From a virus, in the IMG/VR virus record IMGVR_UViG_3300024289_000070, positions 1 to 33,550 of that record: a stretch of 33,550 nt of DNA; one strand, written 5' to 3'. Positions 16,848-25,199 of the stretch are shown here, one piece after another. Position 1 is the first letter of the stretch; every line of letters begins with the position of its first letter. Position numbers and translations under genes: made by a program. The notes under the pieces were generated by a model, which was given only the letters and a program-made list of their open reading frames with translations, ran no database searches and was not told the DNA's origin.

Positions 16848-18334
16848 TATGCAACCAAATCTCCAAATACGACCCAAGAATTTGCCCCACGCTTTAAACA
16901 TGTGGCGCTACTCCATTGAGTGCGGAGCTTTAATCCTGGTGTTGCATTAGGCGTAAAACCTTCGCCATTAATTGTTATTTGTGTGCCAGTTGTTTGCAAA
17001 ACTTCAAAGTATGTTCCTACTGGAAAATTAGCTGTAAGATCGCTTGGAATAGTTAATATTCCTGTTGTCATTTCAATGAGCTTAAAAGCATCCGCAAGAC
17101 CTGGTGTGTAAGAAGCCGTCTGTTGAGAAATTGTTGTTAAGTTGTTAGCATCAATATCTGATACTTTTGCAAGCTTATACCACCCTCCCGCATGTGCATA
17201 ATATGCGGCACCTGTTCCATGTACGTGTGCAAACATACCATGTTTATTTGCTGCGGCTGGAAGATTTGCTTCTGATGCATATGCTTCCCACATTAACTCT
17301 GAGCTTTTAATTGCTCCGTCTGGAAATGTTACTGTACCAGTAGCTGTTAAATTATTTGTTGTTAAAAGAGTTGATGCTGTTATTGAAGGAGAGGTAATAG
17401 ATGTTGATGCTGATACAGTTGTAGCATTAAGTCCTCCAACAACAAGGTCGTCTGCCAAAGCTTGTGTCCAATTGATTACAGTTGAAGGTTCTGTTGTTAC
17501 ACCTTTAAAAAGTCTCCATTTGTTTTGCTCGTGATCTCTTGCAAGTCCTGAATGTTGATAAGTTCCGTTATTAAAACTTCCAACAATACCAATATCAATA
17601 ATATTTGCTTGATTATTTTCACCGACATAAATTAAAGGGTTTGCAACAGAAAGGTTTTGTGTTGATTGAGTTGTTGTAGACCCAGTAACTGTTAAATTTC
17701 CAGAAACTGTAAGATTTCCTGTATTAACTGTTCCAGTAAAAGATGGATTTGCTAAATTAGCTTTTAAGTTTAGTGCTGTTTGTGTTGCGGTAGATACAGG
17801 CTTATTAGCATCTGATGTATTATCTACATTTCCAAGTCCAACCATTGATTTTGTAATGCCGCCAACTGTACCAGTAAATGTAGGAGATGCAACTCTAGCA
17901 ATATTTGTAGAAATTTGAGAATCTTTAATTAAACCAGCGTTATCTAATTGTGGAATACCATTTAAGTCATCTAGTAAATTTGTAAAGTAAGCAAGGGTAA
18001 CGTAATCTTCTAGCGTGTCATTTAATCCGCCAGATAAAACAACTTCTGGGGCAGTTGCAAAAACAAATTTATTTGTTGCATCATTATAAGTAACAGTTAT
18101 GTGAGAATGATCAGAATGATTTACTGCTAAACCAATTGCATCTTGTGCTGCTTCAGCAAGTTCTGATGGAAGAACGTTTAGATAATAACAATCTCTCCAT
18201 CTTGATGTTTCTGAAAATCCAGCTTTAAATCTTCCAACATCTAAAGATAATGCTAATTCTCCTGGTTTTAAAATTGGATTGTTATCATACCAATTTTGTT
18301 GTGTATCCCTACGCATTTGAATTCTAATTGCCAT
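16847..18334 (-). CDS. Tail fibre with Mtd-like N-terminus
   Basis: 495 residues. The start (IQMRRDTQQNWYDNNPILKP, then GELALSLDVGRFKAG) matches the attachment domain seen in major tropism determinant and related fibres. A VTYNDATNKFVFATAP unit belongs to the YDDxNNK module shared with two other fibres here. KSMVGLGNVDNTSDANKPVS is the well-known phage fibre repeat. Repeated NLTVSGNLTVTG and TSITSPSITASTL strands suggest a beta-helix shaft. The C-terminal domain ends GANSWVVFGDLVA. This is probably a receptor-binding fibre or its proximal half. Confidence 0.8.
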   Translation of the reverse strand: MAIRIQMRRDTQQNWYDNNPILKPGELALSLDVGRFKAGFSETSRWRDCYYLNVLPSELAEAAQDAIGLAVNHSDHSHITVTYNDATNKFVFATAPEVVLSGGLNDTLEDYVTLAYFTNLLDDLNGIPQLDNAGLIKDSQISTNIARVASPTFTGTVGGITKSMVGLGNVDNTSDANKPVSTATQTALNLKANLANPSFTGTVNTGNLTVSGNLTVTGSTTTQSTQNLSVANPLIYVGENNQANIIDIGIVGSFNNGTYQHSGLARDHEQNKWRLFKGVTTEPSTVINWTQALADDLVVGGLNATTVSASTSITSPSITASTLLTTNNLTATGTVTFPDGAIKSSELMWEAYASEANLPAAANKHGMFAHVHGTGAAYYAHAGGWYKLAKVSDIDANNLTTISQQTASYTPGLADAFKLIEMTTGILTIPSDLTANFPVGTYFEVLQTTGTQITINGEGFTPNATPGLKLRTQWSSATCLKRGANSWVVFGDLVA

Positions 18335-18633
18335 TATGAATTGCCTCCATCAAGTGATGTATCACTATTATATTGTTGGTTAGAACTTCCGCCATCAAAA
18401 ACGCTAAGATTTGGATTGTAAGATCCTGCAATTACTGTATGAACTGGTCCATCATATGTATGAATATGATCTTCTAAAACATATTGTGAAGAATTGACTG
18501 GCATCCATTCTGAACCAGTATGCATCATTAATGCATTCATATTTGTATTAAAATATAAAGATCCAGCATGTCCATCAGTTGGATGATCTGGAAGTGTTGG
18601 CAGTGACAGGGTTGCTAAAAATTGTCTTGCCAT
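18334..18633 (-). CDS. Short fibre-associated protein
   Basis: 99 residues. MARQFLATLSLPTLPDHPTD, then GSLYFNTNMNALMMHTGSEW, resembles the start of the next fibre (MARKFLVSLDL...YYDSTDNFLYFWNGTTW). It seems to be a stand-alone copy of the fibre N-terminal domain. The C-terminus is Gly/Ser/Asn-rich and disordered. It overlaps the downstream fibre by one base (TAATG). A collar or adaptor for fibre attachment is possible. Confidence 0.6.
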   Translation of the reverse strand: MARQFLATLSLPTLPDHPTDGHAGSLYFNTNMNALMMHTGSEWMPVNSSQYVLEDHIHTYDGPVHTVIAGSYNPNLSVFDGGSSNQQYNSDTSLDGGNS

Positions 18634-18636
18634 TTG

Positions 18637-20127
18637 TTATCCCGTTATAACTACTCTGTATGCTCCGTTTGCTGGTGCTGTTGCAAACCTAACTGTAACT
18701 GTATTCAATGTTGTTCTTTCTGTATCTACTTCAACATTGTTCCATTCAGCTGCTGTTTCAAAAACCTGAATGCTGATATCTCTTGAATTTAGTCCATGGT
18801 CTACTACGAATACTGATCCTCCGCCACTGACTGTTACATATTGTGCGGTTGTAGAAAGATCTGCTGCAAACTTACGAGCAATTGCATATTGACGACCATT
18901 GTCTAGACCAATCTGCCAACGATCATCTGTCTCATTCCATGTTAATAGTGCATCTTCTTCTGCACCACGGTGAATAATAAATCCGCCATCAACTGTTGGT
19001 GTAGCAGATTCTGAAAGATTAGAATTAAGGTTAATCTTATTATCTTCAATGTTAACCTGTGTTGTATTTACTGAGTTAATTGTTCCTAATACATTTAGGT
19101 TTCCATTAACTGTAAGATTATTGCCAATTGTTACATCGTTTGGCAAACCAATTGTGACTGTTGAGCCTTCTCCGCCTGAGTTGGTTACTTCAATTTCATT
19201 TGTTGTTCCTTGAATTCCAGCTACATAATCACCAGTTGTTTGTGAACCAAGGTTTACATTTTTGATAGAAACTGCGCCATCAGATACTGTAAAATCAGCA
19301 TTTGCAAATGATGCAACACCACGATTTGTTGTTGTTGCAATTTCGGCATCAATTTGAAGTTTGTTATTTACATCATCATAAGTTACATCAATGCCTTCGC
19401 CTGCAGCAACAAGATCATTTACAATGTCTTCTACACGCTCTTTATTAATTGTTACTGAACCAGAAACAACCTCAAAGTCTGTGGCTGGGAAACTTGCAAC
19501 ACCTTTATTTGTATGAGTTGCATCTTCTGCAGATATTGTTATCTTATTATTAGCAGCATCTGATGTTACATCAATGCCTTCTCCGCCTTCAACTTTTAAT
19601 CCTTCTGTAAGAAGATCAATTGAAACAACTGTATCGTTATCATCTTTTACAGTAAGAGTAGTTGCAACATTTACTTGACCAGCTGCAGTCAAACGACCTG
19701 TGCTATCAACTGTAAATGTTGGGATTTGTGTTTGTGAACCGTAACTTCCAGCTGTTACTGTTGTGTTTGGAAGTCCAATTGTTGCATCGCCAGATATTGG
19801 ATCCTTAGATACTGTAATTTCTCCAGGCTCACCAAGGATATCTGGAATGTCGTGTGTGTGATCTGCACGAGCAACTGATGTAGATGTTCCATCAGATTTT
19901 GTATTACCAAAAAATAGAGATGTAGTTTGTCCGCCTGCGCCAAAATCACCAGAGGCTCTTAGCCAAGTAGTTCCGTTCCAGAAATAAAGGAAATTGTCCG
20001 TGCTGTCATAATAAATTTGACCAGTTACAGGACTTTGTGGTTTAGAAGAAGAAGGTAAATTTTGAATGCGGGCATTCAACAACTCATTCTTTGTGAGATC
20101 TAAACTTACTAAAAACTTTCTTGCCAT
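18637..20127 (-). CDS. Tail fibre with duplicated GVASF modules
   Basis: 496 residues. The N-terminal domain (MARKFLVSLDLTKNELLNAR, then GQIYYDSTDNFLYFWNGTTW) is followed by VARADHTHDIPDI, a fibre HTH motif. Two copies of a module of about 60 residues follow: GEGIDVTSDAANNKITISAE...GVASF and GEGIDVTYDDVNNKLQIDAE...GVASF. Then come DVTIGNNLTVNGNLNVLGTI shaft strands and a C-terminal domain with FVVDHGLNSRDISIQVFETA. This last part resembles C-terminal domains of T4-like cyanophage fibres. Confidence 0.8.
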   Translation of the reverse strand: MARKFLVSLDLTKNELLNARIQNLPSSSKPQSPVTGQIYYDSTDNFLYFWNGTTWLRASGDFGAGGQTTSLFFGNTKSDGTSTSVARADHTHDIPDILGEPGEITVSKDPISGDATIGLPNTTVTAGSYGSQTQIPTFTVDSTGRLTAAGQVNVATTLTVKDDNDTVVSIDLLTEGLKVEGGEGIDVTSDAANNKITISAEDATHTNKGVASFPATDFEVVSGSVTINKERVEDIVNDLVAAGEGIDVTYDDVNNKLQIDAEIATTTNRGVASFANADFTVSDGAVSIKNVNLGSQTTGDYVAGIQGTTNEIEVTNSGGEGSTVTIGLPNDVTIGNNLTVNGNLNVLGTINSVNTTQVNIEDNKINLNSNLSESATPTVDGGFIIHRGAEEDALLTWNETDDRWQIGLDNGRQYAIARKFAADLSTTAQYVTVSGGGSVFVVDHGLNSRDISIQVFETAAEWNNVEVDTERTTLNTVTVRFATAPANGAYRVVITG

Positions 20128-20144
20128 GTTTTGTTACTCCTCTT

Positions 20145-20588
20145 TTAGGACAGGTATGCTGTCCCTGAAAATGGCTGAGCCATAGTTAGCGTCAGGACAT
20201 TAATACTATTATAGTCTATTCCTGTTTCCAATACGTCACCACTACTAGATTTAACAGTCACGTTTGGATGAAATTGTAGATTGTGATAAATTGTTACAGA
20301 ATATACGCCATTTACTGGCCCTGTAACTTGTGCAAGCTCCCAAGGATATACCATGGCAACTTCTGTATTCAAAAGGTAGTTTGGGGCTCCGTCCCAAGAA
20401 AGGTCGGAAGGCTTTGGACCATAAAATCTTGTTGTATCTTTGTCATAATAAAAATCACCAATAAGACCTATAGTATTTAATGGGGCTCCATTTCCATTTA
20501 GGATACCTTTTCCTCTTGGACCCTGGGCTCCAACATCTCCAATAACAACTTTGTTTACATTTTCATGTACTATTACTTTTTCTACCAT
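20145..20588 (-). CDS. Short collagen-like fibre/appendage protein
   Basis: 147 residues. A brief Gly-X-Y stretch (GDVGAQGPRGKG) is followed by GDFYYDKDTTRFYGPKPSD, the same fibre element seen in larger fibres. The C-terminal domain (VYSVTIYHNLQFHPNVTVKS, then GIDYNSINVLTLTMAQPFSG) resembles the C-terminal domain of the 18637 fibre. The ATG overlaps the upstream stop as TAATG. It is likely a short fibre. Confidence 0.65.
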   Translation of the reverse strand: MVEKVIVHENVNKVVIGDVGAQGPRGKGILNGNGAPLNTIGLIGDFYYDKDTTRFYGPKPSDLSWDGAPNYLLNTEVAMVYPWELAQVTGPVNGVYSVTIYHNLQFHPNVTVKSSSGDVLETGIDYNSINVLTLTMAQPFSGTAYLS

Positions 20589-20932
20589 TATACTGTCACC
20601 GACCTATCTAGTGTTAAAAATCCTTCAAGGATTCTTATTTTATTACCGTTTGTATCTGTGACAAGAATGTCATAAGCTGATTTTGGAAAAATTAATTTAT
20701 TTGTTGCATTAGCAGGAATAGTAACTGTAATCATATTACCAGCAATATTTATTCCATTAGATGATGGAGTAGACAAAGTTGTAACTAGTTGCTTTCCGCC
20801 TTTTGTATCACGTATCTGCATTTTGGCTGTGGAACCAGTTAGATCAATAGGGTTATCATTTGAGTCTAGATACTCAATTTGAAAAGAAAAAGTAGCCCCT
20901 TGGTCTACCTCAAAATTTTTTGTTGATGCCAC
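20588..20932 (-). CDS. Ig-like/BppU_N-like baseplate-associated protein
   Basis: 114 residues with a GTG start and an AAGGTGG ribosome site. VDQGATFSFQIEYLDSNDNP, then IDLTGSTAKMQIRDTKGG, then YDILVTDTNGNKIRILEGFL follow the pattern of small beta-sandwich proteins such as the BppU N-terminal domain, which open many phage fibre and baseplate operons. It is the first gene of the fibre block after a leftward terminator at 20950-20984. Confidence 0.6.
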   Translation of the reverse strand: MASTKNFEVDQGATFSFQIEYLDSNDNPIDLTGSTAKMQIRDTKGGKQLVTTLSTPSSNGINIAGNMITVTIPANATNKLIFPKSAYDILVTDTNGNKIRILEGFLTLDRSVTV

Positions 20933-20949
20933 AATACCACCTTATTAAA

Positions 20950-20984
20950 TAGAAAAGTCCCTATGCTCATTTTAGCATAGGGAC
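20950..20984 (-). terminator. Intrinsic terminator after holin-like gene
   Basis: GTCCCTATGCT (20957-20967) pairs perfectly with AGCATAGGGAC (20974-20984) across a 6-base loop. On the minus strand the hairpin is followed by TTTTCTATTT. This is a good leftward Rho-independent terminator between the holin-like gene and the fibre block, so the fibres probably have their own promoter or depend on read-through. Confidence 0.85.
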
Positions 20985-20997
20985 CGTCCTAAAGTAT

Positions 20998-21231
20998 TTA
21001 CTTAGTTAGGCCAAAAGCCTTGTCGTTTTTATTAAGAGCTCTTAATAGAACTGGTGCTACAGCTGCTACTCCAGCCATTGCCAAATCTTTTGGATTTGTA
21101 TTTCCTGTCATATAAAGTGCTAATGCTGCCGCCATAAATGAACGACCATAGCTTGCTAGAATTGCAAGAGCTTTGCTTGCTTCTTTTCCTAGATCCATTG
21201 TTGGTGCCTCTGCTTTCTTTTTCGTTGCCAT
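20998..21231 (-). CDS. Holin-like small membrane protein
   Basis: 77 residues. A charged N-terminus (MATKKKAEAP) leads to two hydrophobic stretches, SFMAAALALYMTG and LAMAGVAAVAPVLLRALN, with a basic/polar end (KNDKAFGLTK). The size and the A-x-x-A-L-Y...DPK/NPK...GxAAxxPVLLR pattern recall small actinophage membrane proteins annotated as holins. The lysozyme-like gene at 24380 is about 3 kb away on the other strand. Promoter box TGGTAGAAT at 21265 and AAGGAG site upstream, terminator directly downstream, so it is probably monocistronic. Confidence 0.55.
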   Translation of the reverse strand: MATKKKAEAPTMDLGKEASKALAILASYGRSFMAAALALYMTGNTNPKDLAMAGVAAVAPVLLRALNKNDKAFGLTK

Positions 21232-21264
21232 ATTTTCTCCTTAATGGGGTTTACCCATATTTAT

Positions 21265-21273
21265 ATTCTACCA
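21265..21273 (-). promoter_or_regulatory. Extended -10 box before holin-like gene
   Basis: The minus strand reads TGGTAGAAT immediately after the TGA of the reductase gene. The predicted start is near 21258, about 27 bases before the ATG at 21231. It is one base different from the TGGTATAAT boxes elsewhere. Confidence 0.45.
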
Positions 21274-23205
21274 TCAAGCGGATATATCTACAATTTCACA
21301 ATTTCCGTCTGATGTACAGGCTAAAGTTTGTGTTCCTGAAGTACCATCTTCGGTTTCATAGAATGACAAATCTTCCCACCTAATAGAAGACGGCATCTTT
21401 GCTAACAATTCAAGATACTGTTCTTCTGTTACTTCTTGATAAGGTGCTTGCTTATATGAATGATCTGAATGTGGTAGGAATGAAATACCTGATACTTCAT
21501 CAAAATGCTTGTATACCCAAGCACCAACTTCCATCCACTCATCTTCTTTTACAGACACTGTAATAGATGGTTTATGCTCACACCATGCACGTTGATAAAC
21601 AAGCCATGTATTCAAATGATCAATAGCGGTCAAATGATCTCTTGTAATTGCACCTTCTGGTGCCTTTACTGGAAATGAAAACACATAAGTGTCATTTGGT
21701 TTCATAAAGTCATCTTCTACTGGAATTCCAACTTCTTTTAAGAATGTTGATAAAGGATCTTTCTTATCTCCACGAACAGTGCGAATGTAATATGGAGAAT
21801 GCCATGCATGCATTCCTGAAGAAACTCCTACAAGCTGTGACACCGTTCCAGAAGGCTTAACACATGTAATAGCAGCAGATTCGTTAATACCAATTTTTGC
21901 TGCTTCTGCTTTATTTGTATCTCTTGCATAATCACGAAGGCCTTCTAAAACTTCTGATAGTTTTTTGAGATCTTCTTTTCCAGAAAAGAATTTATTACCA
22001 AACTGACCAGTAAGAGATACACCAAGTAGGCGTTCTTCTTCTGTATTATCTTTCCATATTTTGCGAAGATACTTAAAGTCTGTAAGTGTTGATTGCCAAG
22101 TTCCAAGAATTGTAGCTAATCTAACTTTTTCTGCTACTGTTTTAGCAGTATCTTTTTCACGAATTACAACTTCGGATAAATTACAAAACTGATAAGGTCT
22201 AAGGATAATTTCTGAGCATGGGTTAGTTCCGTAGTGAATTTCAGGATCTCTTCTTCCCCATCTTGCTGCTTGCTTTTGAGCAGCGGCAACATTGTATATG
22301 CCACGCTCACCAGATTTTGAGTCATATAAGTTTTTCCATTCAGCAATAAACTGCTCCATCTCTGGTTTGCGAGAATATGCTACTGAGTTATTTGACAAAG
22401 CTCGTTGTGAATTGTTTTCCCACCAGTTACCTGATTTTGCTGCTGCCATTTCAATGTCATTAATGTTTGACAAAGAAATCATTGCAGAACGACGTACTCC
22501 GCCAACAACTACAACTTCACCTATCTTACACATTATATCGTGTGCCTCAATAGGCTTCAACTGGCGACCTGCTGCTTGCTTGAACTTAGCAATAGTAAAA
22601 TCAAAAAGATTAATAAGTGGTTGTGGGCCTGAAGAACGACCACCCATTGTCTTTAAACGTGCACCTGCTGGACGAAGTTTAGAAACGTCTACAGAAGGAA
22701 TCTGTCCAGCCCAAAGCATTGCAAGAAGTTCACGATAAGACTTTGCCCAACCAGTCTTAGAATCTTCTACTACAATTGTAGTTGTAGATTTTTCAAATGA
22801 TTCTGGGACGGCAGGAAGCTTATTAACATATTTATATTCAACAGAGAATCCAACACCAGTTCCACACATCAAGATATACATTGTTTCATCAAATGATCTT
22901 GGGGAATCAACTGGAACAAATGAACAGTTATATCCTGCAACATGGTCTCTATCTAATGCTGCACCTGCAGTCATAACAGCTCTCATAGAAGGCATTACGT
23001 TTCTATCATAAACCGCTTGCTTTAATTCCTCAACAAGTTTGAGGTCTGGGTAGTAATTAAAGTTTTTAAGGTGGGAAAGCATAAAGTCAAAGTACCTATC
23101 TACAGTTTCACCCCATGTTTCACGACGGTTTTCATCAGACAGCCATCTTGCATATCTTGACAATGCAATAAAGTTTTCATATGGGTTTTCAATAGTTCTT
23201 GACAT
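21274..23205 (-). CDS. Adenosylcobalamin-dependent (class II) ribonucleoside-triphosphate reductase
   Basis: 643 residues of the monomeric class II type (RTPR). It would reduce ribonucleotides to deoxyribonucleotides for phage DNA synthesis, using vitamin B12 to form the thiyl radical. Visible residues: C94 in AGYNCSFVPVD; N328, C330, E332 and C341 in TNPCSEIILRPYQFCNLSE (radical cysteine and redox partner, 11 apart as in RTPR); PSGTVSQL at 451; and the C-terminal shuttle pair C630/C636 in LACTSDGNCEI. It is shorter than the 739-residue Lactobacillus enzyme. The promoter at 23264-23292 is on the same strand. Host B12 supply would be needed. Confidence 0.93.
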   Translation of the reverse strand: MSRTIENPYENFIALSRYARWLSDENRRETWGETVDRYFDFMLSHLKNFNYYPDLKLVEELKQAVYDRNVMPSMRAVMTAGAALDRDHVAGYNCSFVPVDSPRSFDETMYILMCGTGVGFSVEYKYVNKLPAVPESFEKSTTTIVVEDSKTGWAKSYRELLAMLWAGQIPSVDVSKLRPAGARLKTMGGRSSGPQPLINLFDFTIAKFKQAAGRQLKPIEAHDIMCKIGEVVVVGGVRRSAMISLSNINDIEMAAAKSGNWWENNSQRALSNNSVAYSRKPEMEQFIAEWKNLYDSKSGERGIYNVAAAQKQAARWGRRDPEIHYGTNPCSEIILRPYQFCNLSEVVIREKDTAKTVAEKVRLATILGTWQSTLTDFKYLRKIWKDNTEEERLLGVSLTGQFGNKFFSGKEDLKKLSEVLEGLRDYARDTNKAEAAKIGINESAAITCVKPSGTVSQLVGVSSGMHAWHSPYYIRTVRGDKKDPLSTFLKEVGIPVEDDFMKPNDTYVFSFPVKAPEGAITRDHLTAIDHLNTWLVYQRAWCEHKPSITVSVKEDEWMEVGAWVYKHFDEVSGISFLPHSDHSYKQAPYQEVTEEQYLELLAKMPSSIRWEDLSFYETEDGTSGTQTLACTSDGNCEIVDISA

Positions 23206-23263
23206 TTTTAGAGTACTCTTTCCGCCGTTTTTCTACAGCTAAATTTTATTTTGGGTAAGTCTA

Positions 23264-23292
23264 AGTATACCTAAAAGTTTTTATAGGGGCAA
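23264..23292 (-). promoter_or_regulatory. Promoter of the ribonucleotide reductase gene
   Basis: The minus strand has TTGCCC (23287-23292), a 17-base spacer and TATACT (23264-23269), a sigma-A type promoter. The segment ATAAAAACTTTTAGGTATACT nearly repeats the one at 10678-10698. The predicted start is near 23257. Confidence 0.65.
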
Positions 23293-23296
23293 GGGG

Positions 23297-24295
23297 TTAA
23301 GAAAATTTTTTTTCTAAATGATCAAAAGCATTCTTAGTCAACTGAATCCAATTATATTTTTCATGAATTTTTTCAGCTTGTGCAAAATAATAGCCAGAAT
23401 AAGCTTTATAATTTAAAACAACATCATACATAAGTTCTTCAAGATGTTCTTTATTGGGTTTAAACATTTTTCCAACATAAGTATGTCCTACAGATTTAGG
23501 TAACTTCTCATCTGTCAATGTTGACTTTAACTTTAGAGGTCCTAAAAATTCTTTATAATCTGCCCAATCATAAGTTGATATTACTGGCATACCAGTTGCT
23601 AAACCTTGCAAAGGGATAAATCCAAATCCTTCTCCCCAACTTGGATAAACAAGTGCATGATGAGAGTGATATAAAAATAGGAGTTGACTAGTGTCATACT
23701 CTTCTGTTATAATTGATATATTATTATATATATTAGGTAAAGATAATATATTATAATTATTATATATTCTAATAGTATTAAATAGATGCGCCTTGATTGT
23801 TAAGTGATATTTTGGGTTATTACCAAACAATTTAATAAAAGTTTCAACTACTAATTGTCCGTCTTTTCTTGGAGCTGGTTCACCAATATGAAGAAATCTA
23901 AAAACTCCATCATCTTTTAGAATTCTTTTCTTTGGTTTCCAAAAACTTTCAATTCCATGTCTGTAAACTTTAACATCTTTTTCAACACCATTTGCTTTAA
24001 AAACATCTGCTGTCCATTGAGATGTTGCCCATACTTCATCACATAGGTTAAATTTTTCAACCCATGCTGGATCCATTGAAGTAGATTCCCAAGGTGTATA
24101 TCCAATTTGATATTGATTTCTATGAAATTTAAAATTGTCAGGTTGAGTAAACATTAATTGTAAATCTGCTTTTGGATTTGCAAAATTTACTTTGTGTCCT
24201 AAACTTTGTAATGATTTAACTATATTTTGACCAGCATAACCAAATCCCACAGCTGGATTTAATCCCGCTTTTACTGTGTAATAAGAAATATCCAT
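23297..24295 (-). CDS. Glycosyltransferase, GT4-like (GT-B fold)
   Basis: 332 residues. It would transfer a sugar from an activated donor, perhaps to phage DNA, a virion protein or the host surface. The C-terminal Rossmann domain shows FRFLHIGEPAPRKDGQLVVE and VYPSWGEGFGFIPLQGLATG, the GT4 donor-site region. In the E-x7-E motif the first Glu (E222) is present, but the second position is Gln230. The N-terminal part (GFGYAGQNIVKSLQSLGH) is the acceptor-domain glycine loop. Residues about 172-205 are unusually Asn/Ile/Tyr-rich and coded by a run of AT repeats (23700-23790). It has its own start with only a weak AGAAAG ribosome site. Confidence 0.8.
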   Translation of the reverse strand: MDISYYTVKAGLNPAVGFGYAGQNIVKSLQSLGHKVNFANPKADLQLMFTQPDNFKFHRNQYQIGYTPWESTSMDPAWVEKFNLCDEVWATSQWTADVFKANGVEKDVKVYRHGIESFWKPKKRILKDDGVFRFLHIGEPAPRKDGQLVVETFIKLFGNNPKYHLTIKAHLFNTIRIYNNYNILSLPNIYNNISIITEEYDTSQLLFLYHSHHALVYPSWGEGFGFIPLQGLATGMPVISTYDWADYKEFLGPLKLKSTLTDEKLPKSVGHTYVGKMFKPNKEHLEELMYDVVLNYKAYSGYYFAQAEKIHEKYNWIQLTKNAFDHLEKKFS

Positions 24296-24317
24296 AATAT
24301 CTTTCTGGTCGACTAAC

Positions 24318-24347
24318 TTGACAAGCCCATACTTTGTTTAGTATTAT
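24318..24347 (+). promoter_or_regulatory. Rightward sigma-A type promoter
   Basis: TTGACA (24318-24323), an 18-base spacer and TATTAT (24342-24347), followed by a GGAGG site (24365-24369) before the ATG at 24380. It starts the rightward run 24380-26508. Confidence 0.7.
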
Positions 24348-24379
24348 TATATTTACTGTCTCTTAGGAGGTAACAACCT

Positions 24380-24961
24380 ATGGAGAAAAATATAAAACGT
24401 TTGTATGAAGTACTTAGTAATTCTACCATATTCGTTTTGTTTATGGTAGCAGTTTATTTAGTATCAATTACAGATGGACCTGCATATGCTGTAAAAATTC
24501 AGGAGCAATTAGCTGCTGAAAAATTACAGAAAAAAGTAGAGGCTTATTCAGTAGCAACTGATTTAAGTCACTGCGATCTTGTTGAAGTTTTGAGCATTGC
24601 TGGCTTTGAAGGTCAGGCTCTAAAAAAAGCGTGGGCTGTGTCAAAAACAGAGTCCAACGGAAGACCGCTTGCTCATAACGGAAACAGAAAAACAGGGGAC
24701 AACTCATACGGGATTTTCCAAGTAAACATGCTTGATGACCTCGGAGTTGAGAGAAGAGATCAATATGGTCTCACTTCCAATTCTAACCTATTTAACCCCA
24801 TTTTAAACGCCGAAATCGTTTATAGAATGACGAAGCAAGGCAAGGACTGGAGTTCTTGGCCAAGTTACGGAACTGTAAGATACAAGGAGTTCTTAAAAGA
24901 ATTTCCTGCAAAGTGTTTAACAATGACAACTAAAACAAAAAAGACAGAGGCAGTAAATTAA
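24380..24961 (+). CDS. Secreted or membrane-anchored lytic transglycosylase/lysozyme-like protein
   Basis: 193 residues. Residues 15-32 form a membrane span or signal peptide (STIFVLFMVAVYLVSI), with a possible cleavage after AYA (37). A short coiled coil follows, and then an SLT/lysozyme-fold domain from about residue 65. AWAVSKTESNGRP contains the likely catalytic E91, SYGIFQVNM is the second signature, and NAEIVYRMTKQGKDWSSWPS, then YGTV, ends the domain. It would cleave peptidoglycan glycan strands. The secretion-type N-terminus suggests an endolysin exported by the host or a wall-active virion enzyme. It has a strong promoter and GGAGG site. Confidence 0.8.
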   Translation: MEKNIKRLYEVLSNSTIFVLFMVAVYLVSITDGPAYAVKIQEQLAAEKLQKKVEAYSVATDLSHCDLVEVLSIAGFEGQALKKAWAVSKTESNGRPLAHNGNRKTGDNSYGIFQVNMLDDLGVERRDQYGLTSNSNLFNPILNAEIVYRMTKQGKDWSSWPSYGTVRYKEFLKEFPAKCLTMTTKTKKTEAVN

Positions 24962-24974
24962 AACACAAGTAATC

Positions 24975-25199
24975 GTGGCTTATCAAAAGTTGGCGGAGGA
25001 ATCAAAAGTTCCTCCGCTGCTTTGCCCAATAGACAAATCAATGCTTTACCCAAACCTAACAGATCAAGATCAGCTATTCTTATACTGTTTAGAATGTTCA
25101 TACAAAAACTATGTTGGACTAGATTTATATGAAAAAGTAGAAAGATACATAGAAAAACACTATGGTAAACAGAATACTGAAGAATGGAAAACCTCTTAA
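24975..25199 (+). CDS. Small zinc-ribbon-like protein
   Basis: 74 residues with a GTG start. LLCPIDKSMLYPNLTDQDQL, then FLYCLECSYKNYVGL, contains C-x-x-x...C-x-x-C cysteines suited to zinc. Similar short proteins (CPLD...YCLECxYK) are common in large actinophages. No strong ribosome site precedes the GTG. The segment from codon 7 lies in a strong hairpin (24993-25017), so start and expression may be controlled there. Function unknown. Confidence 0.6.
   Translation: MAYQKLAEESKVPPLLCPIDKSMLYPNLTDQDQLFLYCLECSYKNYVGLDLYEKVERYIEKHYGKQNTEEWKTS
24993..25017 (+). promoter_or_regulatory. Perfect 9-bp hairpin just inside gene 24975
   Basis: GCGGAGGAA (24993-25001) pairs with TTCCTCCGC (25009-25017) over a 7-base loop. 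It starts 32 bases after the stop of the lysozyme-like gene and inside the first codons of the next. It holds a GGAGG sequence, so an attenuator, mRNA stabiliser or translation control are all possible. No U-run follows. Confidence 0.5.

Noticed and set aside
22292-22738. 148-residue plus-strand frame opposite the ribonucleotide reductase gene
   Set aside because: Antisense shadow of strongly conserved reductase codons; no promoter or ribosome site.
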